Of a DNA stretch of 26,633 bases, positions 1 through 6,992 are shown piece by piece. The DNA is from Brevibacillus sp. (GTDB lineage Bacteria > Bacillota > Bacilli > Brevibacillales > Brevibacillaceae). Each line of letters starts with the position of its first letter. The first letter of the stretch is position 1. The notes below the pieces were generated by a model. That model was given only the letters and a program-made list of their open reading frames with translations, searched no databases and had not been told where the DNA came from. The stretch is from NCBI GenBank assembly GCA_029240815.1, contig JARDZO010000046.1, forward strand, positions 1 through 26,633. Reading direction: 5' to 3'. The translations under genes were made by a program, and so were the position numbers.

Positions 1-466
1 GTCCCGGCTCTCCGATCAACGTATTGCAATACGCCTGGTGACGCATTTTTTGTGATGCCATTACGAGGTCAATGCTCGACATCAATTTGGCAGTCGCGGA
101 GATCATCTCACTAGTCAATCCACGGCTGATGCGAGTCAGCTCGGGCATTCCCGCAGAAAAGGATAAGATGTATTCACGCAGCTCTCCGACTGTCCAATTT
201 TTGATCTCCTCGTAGATCGAGAGGTTCAAGTCATCGTAAATAATCCTCGTCACTTCATCCTTCTCATAAGGAATGACCGGGTTTTCATAGAGATCTGCCA
301 GCGTCATTTCACTGAGTACGACTTTTGCTGCCATTCGCTCGAGAGCGGATTCAGCCGCGATTTTACTCATCTGATCACCGGATTTTTCTTCACTCGCTTT
401 TGCCAGTACTTCACGCACAGAGCCGAACGAATAATGCTGCTTGCGAATGACGCATGCCAATTTCAT
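1..466 (-). CDS. eutB: Ethanolamine ammonia-lyase large subunit, N-terminal 155 codons (runs off the left edge)
   Basis: EutB is the catalytic large chain of the adenosylcobalamin-dependent enzyme that splits ethanolamine into acetaldehyde and ammonia. The reading frame is open from an ATG at 464-466 to the window edge. Its translation follows the N-terminal region of known EutB closely: VLAKASEEKSGD near residue 20, IAAESALERMAAK, VLSEMTLADLYENPVIPYE, DEVTRIIYDDLN, IKNWTVGELREYILS, RGLTSEMISA and finally NTLIGEPG, which corresponds to the NTTIGIPG segment of E. coli EutB. The substrate and cobalamin residues lie beyond the edge. A weak purine-rich ribosome site (GAGAGTG) precedes the start. 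The gene lies downstream of an EutV-like receiver gene, with a terminator hairpin between them, so expression may depend on read-through or antitermination. Identity is near certain from the motif run; completeness cannot be judged. Confidence 0.93.
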   Translation of the reverse strand, partial: MKLACVIRKQHYSFGSVREVLAKASEEKSGDQMSKIAAESALERMAAKVVLSEMTLADLYENPVIPYEKDEVTRIIYDDLNLSIYEEIKNWTVGELREYILSFSAGMPELTRISRGLTSEMISATAKLMSSIDLVMASQKMRHQAYCNTLIGEPG

Positions 467-508
467 CGTAAAATCACTCTCTTTCTGTTCTGGTCGGAAA
501 GCATCACT

Positions 509-564
509 AAAAAAAGACGCTTTGAAAAATCAAACGGAAATAACCCGTCTGCTTTCAAAGCGCC
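509..564 (-). terminator. Hairpin terminator between the receiver gene and eutB
   Basis: On the minus strand a 12-bp stem (GGCGCTTTGAAA pairing with TTTCAAAGCGTC, one G-T pair) closes a 25-nt loop and is followed by seven T residues. A smaller inner stem (AGACGG with CCGTTT) lies in the loop. The hairpin ends about 43 bases before the eutB start. In eut operons of other Firmicutes EutV acts by antitermination at such sites. I could not find the twin ANTAR hairpins with A1/G4 hexaloops here. Confidence 0.8.
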
Positions 565-596
565 GTTGCTTTTTTTGTTCACTTTTCCATGCCATT

Positions 597-968
597 CTAT
601 CGATTCGCTAAGACTTGTTCTACGGTGGGTAGCAGTTCTTCCTCCATGACAGGCTTCACTAGGTACGCGCAAACGCCTTTGGCCATTGCCTCCACGACCA
701 TATCTTTTTGACTGTACGCCGTCAAGAGCATGACCTCCGTATTCGAGCAGTTCCGAATGATGCCAGTTGCCGTCAATCCGTCCATGACCGGCATCTTTAC
801 GTCCATGATCACGAGATCGGGGTGCCATGTTTGCGTCAAGCGGACAGCTTCTTCTCCGTTCTTTCCTTCTGCCACGACATCATATCCTACCTCCTGCAGC
901 ATTTCGACCAAGTCCATGCGGGTGATCGGATCGTCATCAATGACAATGATTCGGTATGGTTGACGCAA
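597..968 (-). CDS. Stand-alone response-regulator receiver, EutV-like but lacking the ANTAR domain
   Basis: This is a 123-residue CheY-fold receiver. The translation has the acidic pair (IVIDDDP), the phospho-acceptor aspartate in HPDLVIMDVKMP, the conserved Thr in MLLTAYSQ and the Lys in AYLVKPV. The phrase DDDPITRMDLVEML and the LLTAYSQ...YLVKPV block are characteristic of the receivers of EutV/AmiR-type antiterminators, which normally continue about 70 residues into an RNA-binding ANTAR helix bundle. Here the frame stops (TAG at 597-599) right after the receiver, and no ANTAR-like sequence exists in the 130 bases before eutB. I chose the TTG at 966-968 because GGAGG lies 7 bases before it; an upstream ATG at 1031 has no such site. 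Its place next to eutB suggests a role in ethanolamine regulation, but the output mechanism is unknown. A kinase partner is not in the window. Confidence 0.85.
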   Translation of the reverse strand: MRQPYRIIVIDDDPITRMDLVEMLQEVGYDVVAEGKNGEEAVRLTQTWHPDLVIMDVKMPVMDGLTATGIIRNCSNTEVMLLTAYSQKDMVVEAMAKGVCAYLVKPVMEEELLPTVEQVLANR

Positions 969-1062
969 AATTCCACCTCCAGTTCTCAGAGAATGGACGT
1001 GCATTTGAAAGTACAACAGATTCGACTCCATTGTCGAACTGTTTTATTTTCAGAATAATAAC

Positions 1063-1091
1063 ATTATATCGGGAAAACCAGGCTTTTTCCA
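1063..1091 (-). promoter_or_regulatory. Candidate sigma-A promoter for the receiver gene
   Basis: On the minus strand TGGAAA (1086-1091) and a perfect TATAAT (1063-1068) are separated by 17 bases. The -10 lies about 95 bases upstream of the chosen TTG start. The -35 matches consensus at four of six positions. Confidence 0.5.
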
Positions 1092-1244
1092 CCCTGAATC
1101 AAGTCCACTGCATGCACGAATTGATGAATCCGACAACAACCATAAGAAAAACGCGGCAAGTACTTTGGTTTGGTGGTCAATCAACCTGTGTAGTGGACGC
1201 TTAAGACCGTGTTTCCCTTTTTTCAATCCACCTCGGTTGGGCCC

Positions 1245-1269
1245 CAAAGAGCTTCGCTTGTTTCTCCCT
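1245..1269. repeat. Direct repeat, copy 1 (partner at 1361-1386)
   Basis: The plus-strand sequence CAAAGAGCTTCGCTTG followed by TTTCTCCCT recurs 117 bases to the right as CAAAGAACGAAAGCTTG followed by TTTCTCCCT. The last 14 bases are identical. Similarity extends weakly to the left in both copies (CCTCGGTTGGG against CCTACGTGGG). Confidence 0.6.
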
Positions 1270-1360
1270 TTTCCTCGACTAGTCATAACTCCCACTTGCC
1301 TTCTCTTGGGAGCTTTCCCCGGAATATCTTTGAGAACACCCCTACGTGGGACAATGCCTA

Positions 1361-1386
1361 CAAAGAACGAAAGCTTGTTTCTCCCT
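1361..1386. repeat. Direct repeat, copy 2 (partner at 1245-1269)
   Basis: This is the second copy of the repeat described at 1245-1269; bases 1373-1386 are identical to 1256-1269. Confidence 0.6.
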
Positions 1387-1509
1387 GTACAGTAGCTTTC
1401 GTATTCGTCAAACAACCATATTTGGCGACTTCGCTCTTCTCTTATTTCACCAACGCCCTTCGAAGCGCAAGCGATTGGGAGAATAAGCTTTTTCCCCCAT
1501 GAATCTCGT

Positions 1510-1534
1510 AAAAAATCAGGTGGCTAGAAACCAC
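1510..1534 (-). terminator. Weak terminator-like hairpin in the intergenic stretch
   Basis: On the minus strand GTGGT-TTCTA-GCCAC forms a 5-bp stem (one G-T pair) followed after CTGA... by a T-rich tract. It could be a back-up terminator behind the acyl-CoA operon or an attenuator inside a leader RNA. Confidence 0.35.
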
Positions 1535-1623
1535 AAAAGCTCGCAGGATAAGCAGGTTTCCAGGTCCAATAGCGAAGCTTTAGTTTTTGTTACACTATCA
1601 TCCTTTGAATTTTTATATAGTAC

Positions 1624-1650
1624 AAAAAACCTGCCACGGTAAGCAGCAGG
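1624..1650 (-). terminator. Terminator of the acyl-CoA catabolic operon
   Basis: On the minus strand CCTGCTGC-TTACC-GTGGCAGG (8 bp, two wobble pairs) is followed by six T residues, 17 bases after the stop of the acyl-CoA ligase gene. Confidence 0.8.
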
Positions 1651-1666
1651 ATGGATGATTCGTTGA

Positions 1667-3238
1667 TTAATTCACACGTCTAGACATTCCTTCCCAGTAG
1701 CGGTCTCGGAGGTTGCGTTTTAAAATTTTGCCCGCACCGCTCTTGGGCAGCTCATCAACGAAAGAAATACGTTTCGGGACTTTGTAATTGGCGAGTCTTC
1801 CCCGCGTGAAATCAATCAGCTCCTGTTCAGTCAGCGCACTTCCAGCCGTCTTCACCACCACCGCTACGACTGCTTCTCCCCATTTGGGATCGGGCGCACC
1901 TACAACAGCGACTTCCACGACCTCTGGATGTTGGTAAAGGATATTCTCCACCTCAGGCGAATAGATGTTTTCACCCCCGCTGATGATCATGTCCTTTTTC
2001 CGGTCTACGATGTAGAGGAAGTATTCGTCATCAAAAGCTCCCATATCCCCCGTGTGGTACCATCCGTTTTTCAAGACGGCATTCGTCTCATCTGGGAGGT
2101 TCCAATAGCCTTTCATGATATTGTCCCCTCGGGCAATGACCTCACCTACTTGCCCAGTCGGCACCTCATTACCTTCCTCATCGACTACGCGCACTTCTAC
2201 GCCCAGCACTGGCTTTCCGGCGGACAGCAGTCGGCGCTCTTCTTTTTCCGTACCACCGACGACATGGTATTCCGCAGCCAATTGGGTGAGCGACGGAGAA
2301 GCTTCCGTCATCCCATAGCCCTGCACGAGCTGAATGCCCGGAAACTCCATGATTACCCTTTTCAAAAGGGCCACTGGCATAGGGGCAGCACCATACGTCA
2401 CCCGTTCCAGTGAGCTCACATCGTATTTTTTGAAATCGGGATCGTTCATGACCATGTTGAGCATCGTGGGAACCAGCAAGGTGGATGTCACCTTGTATTG
2501 ATCGATGGCTTGCATAAATGCTTTTGTCGTAAAGGATCGAACCACACAGTGCGTCCCTCCCACGATCGTAATGCTTACCATGCTCGCTCCATCTGCGAGG
2601 TGAAACATCGGAGCCACATGTAAGTATCGCGAATTCCGGTTAAGACCCGTGAGTACACCCGTGTGGTAAAAGTTACTGACCATATTTCTATGCGTTAGCA
2701 TGACCCCTTTGGATCGTCCTGTCGTTCCGCCGGTATAAAACAAGCCTGCCACATCATTCTCGTGGATATCTGGCGAATAGCTTAGTGGAGTATCTGATGC
2801 CTGAGCGATCCATGCTTCATAGGAATCCAGTTCCTCATGTCTCAAGTCATTATCTGCCAGAACGTAGTGGGTAAGGGATGGCACATACTCCTTCAAATAA
2901 GGAAGCGTTTTCAAAAATTCCCGATGAACAAACAGTGCTTTTGCCCCAGAATCATTGAGAATGGATACGAGCTCATCAGGTGACAGCCGGTAATTCAATG
3001 GCACCAGGATCGCTCCCAAAGCCGTCACCCCAAACATCAGCTCGATATAACGAAAATCGTTCAGCATCAACGCTGCGACGCGATCACCCTTTTGAACCCC
3101 CGCATGCGCTAACGCTTCTTTCAGCTTGGCGACACGACTCGCAAACTCGGCATACGTAAAGCGATGATCCCCGTCTACGATGGCTTCCTTCTCTGGCATG
3201 ACTTTGGCATTTCTCATCAATCCAGTCGTCAAGATCAT
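1667..3238 (-). CDS. Acyl-CoA synthetase (AMP-forming, FadD-like), last gene of the operon
   Basis: This enzyme activates a free carboxylic acid to its CoA thioester with ATP through an acyl-adenylate. It has 523 residues, normal for the ANL superfamily. The P-loop YTGGTTGRSKG is at 168-178, the adenine motif GYGMTE at 307-312, and the hinge and A8 region HTGD...VDRKKDMIISGGENIYSPEVE spans 395-431. The C-terminal catalytic lysine is K504 in SGAGK. I chose the ATG at 3236-3238 because GGAGAG lies 8 bases upstream; a 14-codon upstream extension has no ribosome site. The gene closes the minus-strand operon, 88 bases after the MaoC gene, and a terminator follows. Substrate cannot be read from sequence; the context (racemase, IVD-type dehydrogenase) suggests a branched or bulky acid. 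Confidence 0.92.
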   Translation of the reverse strand: MILTTGLMRNAKVMPEKEAIVDGDHRFTYAEFASRVAKLKEALAHAGVQKGDRVAALMLNDFRYIELMFGVTALGAILVPLNYRLSPDELVSILNDSGAKALFVHREFLKTLPYLKEYVPSLTHYVLADNDLRHEELDSYEAWIAQASDTPLSYSPDIHENDVAGLFYTGGTTGRSKGVMLTHRNMVSNFYHTGVLTGLNRNSRYLHVAPMFHLADGASMVSITIVGGTHCVVRSFTTKAFMQAIDQYKVTSTLLVPTMLNMVMNDPDFKKYDVSSLERVTYGAAPMPVALLKRVIMEFPGIQLVQGYGMTEASPSLTQLAAEYHVVGGTEKEERRLLSAGKPVLGVEVRVVDEEGNEVPTGQVGEVIARGDNIMKGYWNLPDETNAVLKNGWYHTGDMGAFDDEYFLYIVDRKKDMIISGGENIYSPEVENILYQHPEVVEVAVVGAPDPKWGEAVVAVVVKTAGSALTEQELIDFTRGRLANYKVPKRISFVDELPKSGAGKILKRNLRDRYWEGMSRRVN

Positions 3239-3327
3239 GAAAGAATCTCTCCCTGTCAGGTTAATCGAGAGTCTGCACATGTGGACAAACGCCGGATAGA
3301 CCGTATTACTCCGTACCGGCAGGATTC

Positions 3328-3711
3328 CTATGCTTTTCGGATGTCAAACGCAGCACTGACTTTCTTCTCCCCTGCTTCATTGACGGCAACCGCTTCACAT
3401 TTCCAAGTGTCGTCCGTTTCTCCCACGATTTCGCCCCGGACTGTGATCTGCTCTCCGGGGCGTGTCATCGCCTGAAAGCGAACCGAGAAACGCAAAAGCT
3501 GATCAGGATGAAACCACGTGCCGATCGCCTGTCCGATAAACCCCATGATCATCATGCCATGCGCGATCACGCCACCCAAGCCGACTCTTTCGGCAAAGGG
3601 CACTACGGTATGAATGGGATTAAAATCACCGGACGCCCCTGCGTAGCGTACTAATTGGGTATGCGTAATCTCCCCTTTTTCCAAAGGTGGCAGCTCGTAT
3701 CCAATGTTCAA
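3328..3711 (-). CDS. MaoC-like (R)-specific enoyl-CoA hydratase, catalytic hot-dog subunit
   Basis: This is a 127-residue single hot-dog protein. It carries the hydratase-2 signature YAGASGDFNPIH with catalytic Asp29 and His34, followed by the GVIAHGMMIMG stretch typical of MaoC dehydratases. Such proteins hydrate trans-2-enoyl-CoA to (3R)-hydroxyacyl-CoA. The start is TTG at 3709-3711 with GGAGG 7 bases upstream, only two bases after the stop of the preceding gene. That preceding gene encodes a second hot-dog lacking the Asp/His pair, so the two probably form a heterodimer, as known for HadAB and ChsH1-ChsH2. The gene is the seventh of the operon. Confidence 0.9.
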   Translation of the reverse strand: MNIGYELPPLEKGEITHTQLVRYAGASGDFNPIHTVVPFAERVGLGGVIAHGMMIMGFIGQAIGTWFHPDQLLRFSVRFQAMTRPGEQITVRGEIVGETDDTWKCEAVAVNEAGEKKVSAAFDIRKA

Positions 3712-3713
3712 TC

Positions 3714-4124
3714 CTACTCCTCCTCTCCATGTCTCTCGATGATCGTCGAGCGACTCAATAACACCGTTTCGTCATTTTGATTGCGGTAGATCTTCCTCAC
3801 GACGAAGAAGTTCATCCCTGCCTTGGTGTAGGCATTCTCGACTTCCCCTTCGGTAGTGATGACATCACCTGGCCTGATTTTCCCAACGTACTCGTACTCC
3901 TGCCCGCCATGAAGGACTTTGGCCATATTGAGGTCCAACAGGGCTGACAATGACGAGTCACCGCTCCAAAAGTCGATGACGGTGCCAAAAGTAGGCGGCA
4001 AGCACTCCCCTGTTTCGTAGCTAGGATGTGGATCACCCAGTGCCCGTGCAAACTCCTTTACTTTCCCCAGTTCCACCGTGAAGGTCGTGGTACCCGTTTT
4101 CGTCCCGATCTTTGATTCGATCAA
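3714..4124 (-). CDS. MaoC N-terminal-domain/FAS1-DH-like hot-dog, presumed non-catalytic partner
   Basis: This 136-residue protein belongs to the MaoC_dehydrat_N/FAS1-DH-type hot-dog group. Recognisable pieces are FARALGDPHPSYETGECLPPTF near residues 25-45 and HGGQEYEYVGKIRPGDVI around 73-90. It lacks the GDxNPxH motif of the catalytic subunit encoded directly downstream. In two-component (R)-hydratases this subunit shapes the acyl pocket, and a short or unusual form often goes with bulky substrates. The start is TTG at 4122-4124, with GGAGGG 6 bases upstream, 16 bases after the SDR stop. Its stop is two bases from the next start, so translation of the two hydratase subunits is probably coupled. 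Confidence 0.82.
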   Translation of the reverse strand: MIESKIGTKTGTTTFTVELGKVKEFARALGDPHPSYETGECLPPTFGTVIDFWSGDSSLSALLDLNMAKVLHGGQEYEYVGKIRPGDVITTEGEVENAYTKAGMNFFVVRKIYRNQNDETVLLSRSTIIERHGEEE

Positions 4125-4140
4125 CTCGATCCCTCCTTCA

Positions 4141-4956
4141 TCAGGTATAAGTCCCCCCGTTGATATGCAGGACTTGCCCGTTCACGTAATTTGAGAGAGG
4201 AGATGCGAGGTAGAAAATACCAGCTGCCGCCTCTTTTGGATCACCCGCGCGCTTTTGCGGAATTTTATCAATAAACATATTCCGCACTTTCTCCGGAATG
4301 CCCACGGCTACGCCATCGACCGTTTCGCCCAGCTCCTTTGGTTGGGTCAGCCGCGTATCGATAAATCCAAACGCGACTGCATTGGAATTGATGTTGAAGC
4401 CTGCCCATTCCTTGGCGACAGTCTTGGTCAAACCGACCATCCCCGCTTTGGCTGAAGAGTAGTTTGCTTGCCCGACATTTCCACTGATACCTGCCACTGA
4501 TGAAACATTCACGATTTTCCGATGGTGGACAATTCCTTGTTCGATTTCTTTTTTTGCGGCATCTCGCATGTAAGGTGAAGCTTCCCGGATAAGTCTGAAC
4601 GGGGCGATCAGATGAATGTCGAGCATCGCTTGAAACTGCTCATCCGTCATTTTGTGGATGAGCGCGTCGGATGTGTAACCGGCATTGTTCACCAGAATGT
4701 CCAGCCTGCCGAATGCCGTGATCGTCTCCTCCATGATTCCCTTCGCAAAGTCAGGTGCGGTCACATCACCACAGTAGACCAGTGCTTCCCCTCCGCTTTC
4801 CCGGATGGTCGCGGCCACTTCGTTTGCAGGGCCTTCGTCTCGATCGGATACAACTACTTTCGCACCGTGCTCAGCCATCATCAGGGCTACTTCCCGTCCT
4901 ACACCTCTGCCTGAGCCTGTAATGATTGCTACTTGATTTTCCAACATGCCACCCAT
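4141..4956 (-). CDS. SDR-family 3-hydroxyacyl-CoA dehydrogenase / 3-oxoacyl reductase (FabG-like)
   Basis: This is a classical short-chain dehydrogenase of 271 residues. It has the cofactor loop TGSGRGVG (13-20), NNAG (90-93), and the catalytic serine in NVSSV (about 152), with Tyr166 and Lys170 in YSSAK. Asp38 at the end of the second beta-strand (VVVSDRD) favours NAD over NADP, as in catabolic members such as 7-alpha-hydroxysteroid dehydrogenase. In this operon it most simply oxidises the (3R)-hydroxyacyl-CoA made by the adjacent MaoC pair to the 3-oxoacyl-CoA used by the thiolase. I chose the ATG at 4954-4956, which lies 7 bases behind GGAG; the ATG six bases earlier is too close to that site. 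Confidence 0.88.
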   Translation of the reverse strand: MGGMLENQVAIITGSGRGVGREVALMMAEHGAKVVVSDRDEGPANEVAATIRESGGEALVYCGDVTAPDFAKGIMEETITAFGRLDILVNNAGYTSDALIHKMTDEQFQAMLDIHLIAPFRLIREASPYMRDAAKKEIEQGIVHHRKIVNVSSVAGISGNVGQANYSSAKAGMVGLTKTVAKEWAGFNINSNAVAFGFIDTRLTQPKELGETVDGVAVGIPEKVRNMFIDKIPQKRAGDPKEAAAGIFYLASPLSNYVNGQVLHINGGTYT

Positions 4957-4984
4957 GCGCATTCTCCTTTGTTCTTTTTCATTG

Positions 4985-6163
4985 TTACAATCCGAGGTTC
5001 TTGGCGATGATTACTTTCATGATTTCGTTGGAGCCTGCAAAGATGGGAGATACCGCAATATCCCGATATCTTCTGGCGATCTTGTACTCCTCCATAAAGC
5101 CATACCCACCGTGCAGCTGCATGCAGCGCGGAGCCATGCGTCTGGCCATGTCGGTAATCCACCACTTGGCCATCGAGGTCTGTGTCACCACATCCTGTCC
5201 TTGCATATGCCGGACGATTAAGTCATCCACGAACGTGCGCGCCATCTGCACATCTGTCGCCATTTCCGCTATCTCAAACTGCGTGTTCTGGAACGTACTG
5301 ATGCTGCGACCGAATGCCTGACGTTGCTTCACGTATTGAATGGTCAGATCAAGCATATCTTCTGCTGCGACGAGCGCGCCTGTGGCTGCGAGGATTCGTT
5401 CCTGCTGCAACTTGTGCATGAGGTAGTAAAACCCTTTTCCTTCCTCACCCAAGAGCTGCGAGACAGGGACTTTGGCATCTTCGAAGATGAGCTCCGCTGT
5501 ATCCTGACTACGCAAGCCTACTTTTTTCAGTTTTTTGCCGCGAGAGAAGCCGGGAGTATCTCGATCAACCAACAGCAAGCTGACCCCTTTATGAGCAGGC
5601 GTCGCTTTCGGGTCTGTCTTGACCGCAACGATGACCAGGTCCGCGTGTATGCCGTTTGTGATGAATGTTTTCTCCCCGTTCACGATGTAGTGCTCACCCT
5701 GACGAACGGCTGTCGTCCGAATACCGGCAACGTCAGAACCGGCTGCAGGCTCAGTCATAGCTATGGCCGTCACGATTTCACCACTGATGCACTTGGGCAA
5801 ATACTTTTGCTTTTGTTCTTCGGTACCAAAAGACTCCAGATAGGGCACGACGATTGAGGAGTGCAAACCGGGACCACCGAGTCCTCCTCCGACTTTTCCG
5901 ATCTCTTCTGCCAACACGATCGAGAATCCAAAATCTAATCCGAGCCCGCCATATTCCGGCGCCACCTGCGGGCAAAGAAATCCGTTCTCCCCCATCCTGT
6001 CCCAGTACGAACGGGGAATGAACTCATCCGCTTCCCACTTTTCGAAATGGGGTTCGACTTCCTTTTCCAAAAACTTGCGTAGCGACTCGCGGAACATTTG
6101 GTGCTCCTCCGTCAAATAGGGTCGCGTCGTTTTATGAGAATCGTGTGCAGCCGTCGTAGCCAT
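4985..6163 (-). CDS. Acyl-CoA dehydrogenase, FAD-dependent, with IVD/LCAD-type catalytic base
   Basis: This 392-residue flavoenzyme introduces the 2,3-double bond into an acyl-CoA and passes electrons to ETF. Family motifs are clear: AMTEPAAGSD (135-144), GEKTFITNG (163-171), RQAFGRSISTFQ (281-292) and QLHGGYGFMEEY (349-360). The usual catalytic Glu of MCAD-type enzymes (IYEGT) is replaced by Ala376 in IFAGS. A glutamate is present instead at position 255 in LQQERILAATG, the place of the base in isovaleryl-CoA and long-chain acyl-CoA dehydrogenases. That points to a branched or long substrate. The start ATG has AAAGGAGG 6-7 bases upstream. ETF genes are not in this window. Confidence 0.93.
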   Translation of the reverse strand: MATTAAHDSHKTTRPYLTEEHQMFRESLRKFLEKEVEPHFEKWEADEFIPRSYWDRMGENGFLCPQVAPEYGGLGLDFGFSIVLAEEIGKVGGGLGGPGLHSSIVVPYLESFGTEEQKQKYLPKCISGEIVTAIAMTEPAAGSDVAGIRTTAVRQGEHYIVNGEKTFITNGIHADLVIVAVKTDPKATPAHKGVSLLLVDRDTPGFSRGKKLKKVGLRSQDTAELIFEDAKVPVSQLLGEEGKGFYYLMHKLQQERILAATGALVAAEDMLDLTIQYVKQRQAFGRSISTFQNTQFEIAEMATDVQMARTFVDDLIVRHMQGQDVVTQTSMAKWWITDMARRMAPRCMQLHGGYGFMEEYKIARRYRDIAVSPIFAGSNEIMKVIIAKNLGL

Positions 6164-6195
6164 GCTACTTCCTCCTTTGATTGAAAATCAAATGT

Positions 6196-6978
6196 TTAAC
6201 GACCCGAGAATTGGGGGGCTCGCTTTTCAAAGAATGCTTTGACTCCCTCTCTGAAATCTTCCGTTTCAAAGCACAACCCCTGTGCGAACGCTTCCATTTC
6301 GAACGTATCGTGTAACTGACCCAGGATGCTGCGATTCACCATTGCTTTTGTCAGTCCCATCGAGATCGCCGGACCCTTGGCCATCTTTTCAGCGATCGCT
6401 CCTACTTCTGTCATCAGGCTCTCATCGTCAATCACGCGATTTACCACGCCTAGCTCCAACGCTTTTTCTGCAGATACCCTGTCTCCCGTGAACATCAGCT
6501 CCTTGGCGCGATGAGGTCCGAGCAGGCTGGTCAAGAAATAGACAGCCCCGAGGTCGGGAACAAGTCCGACATTGACAAAGCTTTGTACAAAAAAGGAGGA
6601 TCTGGCAGCAAAGATCATATCGCATGCAAGAGCGACACTAAATCCTGCGCCCGCTGCCGCTCCGTTTACCGCCGCGATCACGGGCTTTTCCAGCCGTAGA
6701 ATGTTTCGGATCAGCTCATGAGATTGCAACAGTCTTTTCCGACCCGTCACAGCGTCCATCTTCCTGTTCATTCCTCCCAAATCCCCGCCTGCACAAAATG
6801 CTTTGCCGTCCCCTGTGAGCACGAGGACATTCACCTGTTGATCCTGCTCCATCTGAGCCAAAGCTTCGTGGAGCTCGCGTCGCAGCTCCGGAATCATAGC
6901 ATTGCGAATGTCTGGCCGGCACATCTTGATCAGACCGACTTTGTTCTCCACACGCACTTCGAGTTGCTCGTACGCCAT
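6196..6978 (-). CDS. Crotonase-fold enoyl-CoA isomerase/hydratase (PaaG-like active site)
   Basis: This 260-residue crotonase-superfamily protein has FCAGGDLGGM (61-70), the first oxyanion-hole segment, and NGAAAGAGFSVALACD (105-120), the second. Both glutamates that enoyl-CoA hydratase uses to add water appear to be missing: the positions read Ser114 and Phe134. Asp142 in VGLVPDLGA matches the acidic position seen in the isomerase branch, such as PaaG and enoyl-CoA isomerase. So isomerisation or another enolate reaction fits better than hydration, which the MaoC pair can supply. I chose ATG 6976-6978 because GGGGAGG lies 6 bases before it and the CaiB-like gene stops 14 bases upstream; a longer open frame into that gene is not supported. 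Confidence 0.88.
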   Translation of the reverse strand: MAYEQLEVRVENKVGLIKMCRPDIRNAMIPELRRELHEALAQMEQDQQVNVLVLTGDGKAFCAGGDLGGMNRKMDAVTGRKRLLQSHELIRNILRLEKPVIAAVNGAAAGAGFSVALACDMIFAARSSFFVQSFVNVGLVPDLGAVYFLTSLLGPHRAKELMFTGDRVSAEKALELGVVNRVIDDESLMTEVGAIAEKMAKGPAISMGLTKAMVNRSILGQLHDTFEMEAFAQGLCFETEDFREGVKAFFEKRAPQFSGR

Positions 6979-6992
6979 CCTAATCCTCCCCT

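Larger units (their letters stand above)
1092..1623. other. Long non-coding stretch between the acyl-CoA operon and the eut genes
   Basis: There is no convincing gene in these about 530 bases. The only sizeable open frame (minus strand, ending at 1050) encodes a low-complexity basic peptide and is probably spurious. The stretch contains a pair of 25-26 bp near-direct repeats, a hairpin CTCCCA...TGGGAG around 1289-1312, and, near 1540-1590, complementary arms (AAAGCTT and GAGCTTTT on the minus strand) just upstream of a terminator-like hairpin. This could be an untranslated leader or decayed DNA. I could not match it to a known riboswitch class by its conserved core. Confidence 0.4.

Noticed and set aside
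463..828. 121-codon minus-strand frame overlapping the receiver gene, considered as a possible frameshifted ANTAR domain
   Set aside because: Its translation has no ANTAR-like helices or conserved Ala/Arg pattern; it is an out-of-frame shadow.
1050..1415. Open frame of 121 codons on the minus strand in the pre-eut stretch
   Set aside because: It is rich in Lys/Arg/Gly without a domain, has no clear ribosome site, and runs across the candidate promoter at 1063-1091.
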